NCBI RefSeq assembly: GCF_018294505.1
Contig: NC_057796.1
Span: 187,016,270-187,080,269, forward strand
Length of the DNA stretch: 64,000 nucleotides
Direction: 5' to 3'
DNA from: Triticum aestivum
Lineage: Eukaryota > Streptophyta > Magnoliopsida > Poales > Poaceae
The notes beneath the pieces are model-generated. The model was not told where the DNA came from. It did no database searches and was given only the letters and a program-made list of their open reading frames with translations. The position numbers were made by a program, and so were the translations under genes. Shown here in pieces: positions 57,440 to 64,000 of this stretch (positions are counted from its first letter, which is position 1; each line of letters starts with the position of its first letter).

Positions 57440-59578
57440 ATGGATAGGCAAGGCATTTCACCTTCGGTCTACAACAACAACAACGAGTTCGATGCCACGA
57501 AAAACTCCACCGATGCCAAGATGCAAGCTCAAATGGAGGAGATCAAAGCCCTCATCAAGTCCTACAAGCGATCTTCCTCATCTTCGAGAAGACGCTCAAG
57601 TACACGTGCTTCCGAGCTACCATCTCCGGCAAGGTCACATCGGCGTCGACACCATCACCAACAAGAACGTGAAGGTCAAGAGCTCAATACCAACAACCTC
57701 TCAAAGACTTCACCATATCCCTTGGCATCTTCGCCAAGCGACTTCAAGGCATCTTCGCCTACGGACATATGGCATCTTCGCCTACAAGCACCTCAAGACT
57801 ACGCTCAAGAGAAGCTCCCCAAGCTCAAGCCCGCGACTTCCACAAGCTACTACGACCTCGACACCGACCACAAGATTCCTTTCTATGGGACTAAAGAAAC
57901 CGAGGAGTATCTCGAGTGGGAGCGCCTAATGGAGGACTACCTCAAGCTACATCAAGTTCCTCCCGAAGATCAAGTGAAGTGCGCCACAACGAACTTCCAC
58001 GACTACGCGTCCACACGGTGGCTTCACACACCTTCGGAAAGCTACGACATGAGTTGGCCCAAGACGAAGAGAGCTTTGCGGCGAGAGTTCGTGCCTCCAA
58101 CCTACACGGAACAACTTCTACGCCAATTGGAGAACACCACCCAAGGATCCAAGTCCATCGACGAGTACTTCAAGGAGATGAAGAAAGCCTTGCGGCGAGT
58201 CGGCGTGGATGACCCCATGTCAATGAAGTTCCACTTCATGATGGGATTGAACAACGACATCTCCAAGACTATCTTCCTCGAGAACTACAAGTCCCTCGAT
58301 GACAACTACATTGGTGCTCTCAAGGCGGAACAAGAACTCATGAAGGCCAAGGCTTCTCCACCCCAAGCACACTTCTCAAAGACCAAGCTCAAAGACGACA
58401 AGCATGAGGCTAGTACCACCAAGATGTCCAAGCCCGATGAGCTCCAAGATGATGCTACCGAGTTCGACTTCACCGCCATCCCTCTTTGTGGCATTGATGA
58501 TGTTGAGTCCACCATGACTCTTTTTCAAGATGGTGCGGCGATGAGTACGACTACGGAGACCTTCAAGGGCCAAGCTTTGGAGGCAAGCGACTTGGTGACG
58601 AGCAAGGATGATGCTTCCATCTTAGGAGGCGACAGTGATGTTGTGCCATCTTCGGCCTTCATCCACGGCGACGGTGATGAGATGATCGAGCATGGGATTT
58701 TCCCTTCGCTCATGGAGGAGAGTGATGATGTGCCATCTTCGGCCTTCATCCATGGCGACGGCGATGAGATGGTTGAGTATTTCACCTCGACCACGGCGAT
58801 GTATGATGACTTGAGTGACTTTAGCCACCATATTGAGAGTGGGAGTGACTTCACCACTAGCCCCATATATGATGCGGTACCCCAATTCCCATGTGAGGAG
58901 AGCCACAACCCCCACCACTTGAGTGAGATGAGTGACTCCACCATATGTGATTTTGAATGCACCTACTTTGAGGGAGTGAGTGAACCACCACATAGAGAGA
59001 GTGAGGTAGTTGATAGGGCATGTGAGGCCACTATGATTTCTAATGACTTAACCTCTAACTCTGTTGTGTCTTCTCATTTGGTGCTAGGTCCCATATATGA
59101 TGACGCGCCGATTCTCGACGACTTCATCCTACCTTTGGACAGGACGATGGCCATGGTGGAATATGATGTATCCCCCATATGGTTCCATCAAGATGAAGAT
59201 GACCACCATTTGGTCTTTCCCACCTCACCTACACCACTTGAGTGGAATGAACAAGGTAACATAGGTGAAGGTGATGCTCTAGTCCCACTAGTGGACATTC
59301 TTGACATTGATTGCTTGCATGATGTTGATCCCCCTATTGACATGCTTCATGCTAGTATGATTTCCCCTTGCGATCATTTACCCATTTATGATGAGTTTGA
59401 TGATTGCCATGTGGAGTCTATTAGTTGTGATGCCATGTTACATAGGATTTCTTGTGACAATTCTCTAGGTCACATCATGTTTGACAATCCGCTTGACTTG
59501 TCATATGCTATGCATGAGATCAACCATATGTCATATTTGCAATCTCATCGTAGTGACTATGCATTGCCACTAAAATAA
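57440..59578 (+). CDS. gag: Large gag-like protein of the pol-less element
   Basis: 712 codons from MDRQGISPSVYNNNN. Residues ~30-75 are Ser/Arg/His-rich and basic. The capsid (retrotrans_gag) region is ~145-300: YLEWERLMEDYLKLH, CATTNFHDYASTRWLHT, WPKTKRALRREFVPPTY, NTTQGSKSIDEYFKEMKKAL. From ~330 to the end it is a long acidic, His/Asp/Ser-rich tract without zinc knuckle or DTG. The phrase DVPSSAFIHGDGDEM is repeated (~430-475). Unlike ordinary Gypsy, capsid is followed by this tract instead of protease. Function of the tract is unknown. The frame is open throughout, unlike most around it, and ends at ALPLK* by a probable one-base indel, because a similar reading continues in the next frame. 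Confidence 0.7.
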   Translation: MDRQGISPSVYNNNNEFDATKNSTDAKMQAQMEEIKALIKSYKRSSSSSRRRSSTRASELPSPARSHRRRHHHQQEREGQELNTNNLSKTSPYPLASSPSDFKASSPTDIWHLRLQAPQDYAQEKLPKLKPATSTSYYDLDTDHKIPFYGTKETEEYLEWERLMEDYLKLHQVPPEDQVKCATTNFHDYASTRWLHTPSESYDMSWPKTKRALRREFVPPTYTEQLLRQLENTTQGSKSIDEYFKEMKKALRRVGVDDPMSMKFHFMMGLNNDISKTIFLENYKSLDDNYIGALKAEQELMKAKASPPQAHFSKTKLKDDKHEASTTKMSKPDELQDDATEFDFTAIPLCGIDDVESTMTLFQDGAAMSTTTETFKGQALEASDLVTSKDDASILGGDSDVVPSSAFIHGDGDEMIEHGIFPSLMEESDDVPSSAFIHGDGDEMVEYFTSTTAMYDDLSDFSHHIESGSDFTTSPIYDAVPQFPCEESHNPHHLSEMSDSTICDFECTYFEGVSEPPHRESEVVDRACEATMISNDLTSNSVVSSHLVLGPIYDDAPILDDFILPLDRTMAMVEYDVSPIWFHQDEDDHHLVFPTSPTPLEWNEQGNIGEGDALVPLVDILDIDCLHDVDPPIDMLHASMISPCDHLPIYDEFDDCHVESISCDAMLHRISCDNSLGHIMFDNPLDLSYAMHEINHMSYLQSHRSDYALPLK

Positions 59579-59832
59579 ACCCAATTTGCACGTATGGCAT
59601 AGATGACAAGCCCATGGTTATTGGCATTTGTTTTTCTTGTGATGATATTGATATGCTCCCTTTGCATCATTTATCTCATATGCCATGCCATGACCACCGA
59701 GCTTTGGATATGCATTATTTTGGATGTTGTCCATTTTCTCCATATGATATTTCCGCTATTGCTCATGAGGAGACCCCCGTAGTTTCCTCATACATTTTAG
59801 GAGATTTTGATCCATCCTATCCATTGCATGAT
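59579..59832 (+). pseudogene. Frameshifted continuation of the gag-like protein
   Basis: In another frame the sequence reads NPICTYGIDDKPMVIGICFSCDDID… to FDPSYPLHD, with the same His/Asp/Cys-rich style as the end of the 712-codon ORF. An extra base in the ctaaaataaac stretch at ~59572-59582 would account for the break. It is then cut by the Fatima-like LTR at 59833. Confidence 0.55.
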
Positions 59833-60310
59833 TGAGGGAGTCCTGGACTAAGGGGTCCTTGGGCGTCCGGCCTGTTAGCCATGGGTCGGACTAATGGGCT
59901 GTGGAGATACGAAGACCGAAGAATGCACCCGTGTCCGGATAGGACTCTCCTTGGCGTGGAAGGCAAGCTTGGTGACCAAATATGTAGATTCCTCCTTTGT
60001 AACCGACCTTGTGTAACCCTAGATCCTCCCAGTGTCTATATAAACCGAAGGGCTTAGTCCGGATAGAAAGACACCCATTATCATAGTCATACAAGCTAGA
60101 CCTCTAGGGTTTAGCCATACGATCTCGTGGTAGATCAACTCTTGTAATACTCATATTCATCAAGATCAATCAAGCAGGAAGTAGGGTATTACCTCCATAG
60201 AGAGGGCCCGAACCTGGGTAAACATTGTGTCCCCTATCTCCTGTTACCATCGACCTTAGACGCACAGTTCGGGACCCCCTACCCGAGATCCGCCGATTTT
60301 GACACCGACA
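59833..60310 (+). repeat. 5' LTR of the Fatima-like element
   Basis: 478 bp, TGAGGGAGTCCTGGACTAAG…TTTTGACACCGACA. Contains tctatataaacc (about 60036-60047), the promoter TATA, and …gaacctgggtaaacattgtgtcccc… near its end. Confidence 0.85.
60036..60047 (+). promoter_or_regulatory. TATA box of the Fatima-like LTR
   Basis: TCTATATAAACC, ~265 bp before the LTR end. Confidence 0.6.
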
Positions 60311-60330
60311 TTGGTGCTTTCATTGAGAGT
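60311..60330 (+). other. Primer-binding-site region of the Fatima-like element
   Basis: TTGGTGCTTTCATTGAGAGT starts at the first base after the LTR. TGGTGCTTTC would pair with a tRNA ending GAAAGCACCA; I have not assigned the tRNA. Confidence 0.5.
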
Positions 60331-61271
60331 ACGCCTCGACGTATTAATCAAATCATAATGGAAATTAATTGGCAGTGTCAGCTTATTACCTTTTTTCCTT
60401 TTCCTTGCCTTTGTATTTATTACTCACCGCACTCGTACACCCTGGTACGTATTACTTCGCCAGGGGCTTCTTCACGCCCCGCAATACGGCAAGAAGGTCC
60501 GAACATTTTCACAGCACGGTTCGGCACCCCGAACTTATAGCATTATATGCATCGGCTCCGAACCATGTCTTTGGTCAATAGTTGGGTTGCCCGGCTCCTA
60601 TGCTTACTACCTTACGTTCTGCTATATCGGCTAGGGTAGTAAAGGGAGAACTACTGCGATTGTGCCCCGGTTCTTCCGGACGAGCACCTCAGTAGAGAAA
60701 GCCAAAAACTGACTGCCATGATGCGGCGAGAGCTGGTCAGTTGTTCGAGAGGTTTCAAATCCTTAGAGATTTTTTCCGATTTATGCGAGGAATCGGTTTC
60801 TATCCGATCAGGTGTGTATAGCGCCCCTGGTTCGGCCTTCCGAATACCAGGGGCTTCGCCAAAATTCTCATTGTCAAACTCCTATGGCTAAGTGAGGGCG
60901 ATAAAAGTCGTATAGTCTGATTGCCTTGTTCGTTGCACTAAACACCTCCTTTAAGGACCAGAAGGTGGAGTAAAGAGTGTTTAGATTTATCCTGAACACC
61001 CCCGTAGTATCTACATGGGGGCAGAAGCCGACGACTGGTTAACCCTCAGATTTCATAAACGGCCGCACAAGAGGTAAAATTTTAAGAGTCACAAGCATTA
61101 TATTACATAACGACCTTGTATCATATTACAGGACAGGATAACATGAATGTTTTCATGGGAATATAACATCCTTTGCACATTGCTCCGCCACAAGGCGGGA
61201 TCCCTCCAGGACACTATCAAAATATAGCTCGGGTCGACGGTGCTCCTTGCCCTCAGGCGGCCCCTCGGTCA
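60331..61271. other. No plus-strand gene; likely 3' untranslated region of the antisense gene
   Basis: Short overlapping frames only. On the minus strand it follows the stop of the antisense gene's last exon. Confidence 0.45.
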
Positions 61272-64000
61272 TCAGCTTTTGGCATCCATCTTCGCCCAGT
61301 GCATCTTGGCGTGGGCAAAGGCCATCCATGCACCTTCAATGCAGACCGACCGCTTCATGACTTCAAGCCGTGGGCAGGCACTCACAAGCCGCTTCACAAG
61401 TCCGAAGTAGCTGCTGGACATAGACTCGGCAGGCCATAGCCGGACTATTAGGTCCTTCATGGCTAGCTCGGCCGCCCTGTGCAGCTCGACCAGCTGTTTC
61501 AGCTGGTCGCTGAAGGGCACCGGATGTTCTGGTCCGAGGTATTGAGACCAGAACAGCTTCTCCATAGAACTCCCTTCTTCGGCTCGATAGAACTCGGCAG
61601 CATCCGATACGCTGCACGGAAAATCCGTAAATGCCCCTGGAGAGCTCCAAATTCGGGTAAGTAAAAGGAATGTTTCCTTCACAGACTTGCTTTGCATAAT
61701 GAAAGCCTTACCCGCCGCGATCTTCTTGGCCGCCTGGATTTCCTGGAGGGTGCTCTGGGCTTTCGCTCGGGCATCTCGTGCGCTCTGGCGGGCCTTCGCA
61801 AGTTCGGACCCTTGCGTCTTAGAATCACGCTCCAATGACTCATACTTCTTGACGGCGTCCTAGAGCTCTTGCTGGACCTCGCTGACCCGGGCCTCATGCT
61901 TCTCGCGCGCTGCGCGTTCCTTGGCCGCTTTGCCCTCAGCCTCGGCTAACGCCTTCTTGAGGGCTGCCACCTCGGTTGTGGCCCCTAATAAGGTTCATGA
62001 CACTTTAGTCAGCACGAACCATTCATCCTTCCTAAAAATACACGCAGGTTACTGCATACCTTGGCTATTCTCCAGCTGCTTCTTCACGAGGCCGAGCTTT
62101 TCCTCGGCCTGCTCCAGGTTCTGCTTCAGTTCGGAGACCTCCGCAGTATGAGCGGCAACAGCCAGCAGCGACGCCTGCTTATTCACATAGATATCTTATG
62201 TTAGGCTCCTGCAACAATTATTTTGATCCTCTGTTCGACTTTTTCTTTCCGAACACCGAACAGAGCATCAGGGGCTACTGTCTACACTGTGGTATTCTTC
62301 CTAAAATTACATTACTTAACTCAAAGCCTGTTAGAAGGCTAGCGCAGGCTTCGGTTAGTCCACTTCTGGCAAACTGAACCTTCTCGATAACTGTACCCAT
62401 AAGGGTATGGTGTTCATCCATAATGGAAGCGCCTCGCAGCGCTTCCAGCAGATTATCCAGTGCCTCTGATCGGATAGAGGCCACCGGCGGAACAGGCACA
62501 CCTCCTCCTTTCGGGGAAGGCCGCTCGCCTGACTCCAGAGCCGTGTGGGTCCCCGGAATGGTATCCGGCTGGGGGCCAAATTGAACTTGTCCCCCATCAC
62601 CAGTCCCCATGGGGGCTTTTTCCCCCATGTGTCCGACGACCGAGGAGTTATCTTTTGGCGCCACCTCGACAGCCGTCGGAGCCTCTCCCTGACTTGGGAA
62701 GGTCCTTTGGGACACCACCTCTTCATTACCCTTGGCCGGGGGAGAGTGAGTGGGCGGCGGTGACACGGTGGCCATCTCCTTTGAATCTAGCGAACCTCCA
62801 GTTGAGGATCGCGGGGAGCTGTCATGGGCTGGACTACAATGGCATAATTTAAACATATTAATATTACAAAGCGAAAAGACTAGACGTTGGGACGTGCATA
62901 GGGTTTTTGGTACTTACGATGCGGCCCGAGGCTTGGTCCGGGGGGTCGCTCCGGACTGCTATCGACATCCCACGCGGAGTTACCCGCGAGGGAGCCCTTC
63001 CCCCTCTTGGGCGCCTTCGCCTCCAGATTTGTGGAGGCCGCCCTTTTCTTCCTTCCCCCCTCAGGTGGGGAGTCGCTTGCTTCCTCCTCCTCGTCGTCGT
63101 CTTCGGCGGTCGAAGAGTGAGTCTCGTCTTCGGACGTCACGTCCGAGGCACCTTTTCGGCGAGGGCCACTCCTGGCCCCCTTGGTCGTTTTCTTGGCCTT
63201 CTTCTCTAGCATCTCATAGGGAGCCGGAAACAACATCTTCGTCAGAAGTGGGAATTCTTGGTCTTTGGGCACCGGAGCCGGATAGTTAATCTGTCCTACT
63301 ACCTCGATCCAGGCCTGACGAATTGATAGGAAGGCTTAGACCCCTTCCTCAAAATATGCCAGTAAAGGGTATACCTTGAAAACATGAAAGAACTTACCAA
63401 ATTCGCATGGCGCTTTAAGCTAAGCCCGCAATCCTCGGTCGTGGGCGGTGGTGTCTCGCCGGCCTTGAAGAGCACTTTCCAGATGTCTTCGTCCGTTGTG
63501 CCGAAGAGCTCTAGTAGCGTCTGGTGCTTGGCCGGGTTGAACTCCCATAAATAGCAAGTCCGGCGTTGGCACGGAAGGATCCGGCGAACGAGCATAACCT
63601 GGATCACGTTGACAAGCTTGATTTTCTTGGTTATCATGTTCTGGATGCACGTCTGGAGCCCAGTCAGCTCATTCGAGGAACCCCAGGTTAGGCCCCTCTC
63701 TTGCCAGGAGGTGAGCCGCATCAGAACTCCGAATTGGAATTCAGGGGCCGCCGCCTAGTTGGTGTCGCGCGGCTCGGTGATGTAGAACCACCCCGACTGC
63801 CACCCCTTCATCGTCTCCGCAAAGGTGCCCTCGGGCCAGGTGACATTGGGCATCTTGCCCACCATGGCGCCTCCACACTCTGCTTGTTGGCCGCTCACCA
63901 CCTTCGGCTTCACATTGAAGGTCTTTAGCCATAGGCCGAAGTGAGGTCAGATGCGGAGAAAGGCCTCGCAAACAACAATAAATGCTGAGATGTTGAGGAT
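61272..64000 (-). pseudogene. Antisense spliced gene, plant-transposon-protein type, broken
   Basis: Five exons with GT-AG borders can be read on the minus strand: a 64000-63398, b 63314-62918, c 62833-~62321, d 62176-62060, e 61984-61272. Exon a starts beyond the window and reads PHFGLWLKTFNVKPKVV, MPNVTWPEGTFAETMKGWQSGWFYITEP and LPCQRRTCYLWEFNPAKHQ, a pattern I associate with the 'putative plant transposon protein' (Transposase_28) family. Exons b and c are acidic, Ser/Pro-rich linkers. Exons d and e encode a long Ala/Lys/Glu-rich coiled coil (ALKKALAEAEGKAAKE…, STLQEIQAAKKIAAG), then a C-terminal domain ending KMDAKS. Stops: TGA at 63947-63949, TAG at 63755-63757, TAG at 61860-61862, so it is not functional here. 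Its role in the element is unknown. Confidence 0.65.

Larger units (their letters stand above)
51858..59832 (+). mobile_element. Apparently pol-less LTR element, 5' part
   Basis: Inferred layout: LTR ending at 52600 (left edge unresolved, near 51.8 kb), primer-binding site 52606-52620, long leader, gag-like ORF 57440-59578 and a continuing frame to 59832, where a Fatima-like element has inserted. The leader is split by a solo LTR (52847-55587). No protease, RT or integrase is seen before the cut; whether pol follows lies beyond the window. The 5-bp sequence beside the cut is atgat (59828-59832). Confidence 0.6.
59833..64000 (+). mobile_element. Fatima-like Gypsy element, 5' LTR and internal start (runs off window)
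   Basis: 5' LTR 59833-60310, primer-binding-like sequence after it, then a long internal region whose only coding content is an antisense spliced gene. Gag and pol, if present, lie beyond position 64000. The name is from memory of LTRs starting TGAGGGAGTCCTGG and ending TTTTGACACCGACA. Confidence 0.75.

Noticed and set aside
1..64000. CRISPR arrays, tRNA or rRNA genes, bacterial-type operons
   Set aside because: The regular short repeats present (22-bp units, tgttcatcca motifs, CCGGACATCCGG) are directly adjacent or irregularly spaced and lie in transposons; primer-binding sites resemble tRNA 3' ends only over ~14 bases.

Overview
The window looks like intergenic DNA from a large, transposon-rich grass genome, most likely Triticeae (wheat, Aegilops or barley group). 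The evidence is the repeats themselves: an Angela/BARE-type Copia element with 1.7-kb LTRs, Athila-lineage Gypsy elements resembling WHAM, a Fatima-like Gypsy LTR, a CACTA end with its subterminal repeat arrays, and Stowaway (Mariner) and Harbinger MITEs. Family names are from memory; structures, boundaries and target-site duplications (TSDs) are read from the sequence. I see no intact host gene, no rRNA or tRNA gene, no CRISPR array and nothing bacterial.

Layout. 1-2.9 kb: a cluster of nested MITEs. 2.9-7.9 kb: the least repetitive-looking part, with diverged tandem copies of ~0.6-kb and ~0.44-kb exon-like segments that encode no convincing protein. 7.9-31.18 kb: a CACTA-type DNA transposon (left end not found, right end at 31179) carrying an 18.9-kb minus-strand Athila-type Gypsy insertion (9740-28630), which itself carries an 8.6-kb minus-strand Angela/BARE-type Copia insertion (16192-24837) in its reverse transcriptase. 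31.18-34.75 kb: the 3' half of a Tat-like Gypsy element into whose integrase the CACTA element had jumped. 34.75-35.67 kb: a BARE-type LTR remnant. 35.67-44.26 kb: a second, plus-strand Athila-type Gypsy element, deleted at both LTRs and between integrase and a third ORF. 44.26-45.66 kb: a minus-strand gag fragment of another element. 45.67-46.90 kb: a solo LTR. 46.9-52.85 kb: a possible host-gene fragment (51477-51857) split from its CT-rich upstream region by a 3.7-kb solo LTR. 51.9-59.83 kb: the 5' part of an apparently pol-less LTR element with a 712-codon gag-like ORF, its leader split by another solo LTR. 59.83-64 kb: the 5' LTR and internal region of a Fatima-like Gypsy element with a decayed, spliced, antisense gene of the plant-transposon-protein type, running off the window.

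Almost every coding region is a retrotransposon or transposon protein and almost all carry stops, frameshifts or deletions. The longest open pol is the RT-RNase H-integrase block of the second Athila element. By eye the two Copia LTRs differ at about 13 of ~1,708 positions (~0.8%), so that insertion is young; everything it sits in is older. Points most worth a second look are the pol-less gag element with its CCGGACATCCGG motif array, the antisense genes in two Tat/Fatima-type elements, the coiled-coil third ORF in the env position of the Athila element, the possible broken host gene at 51.5 kb, and the diverged tandem segments at 3.2-7.0 kb.
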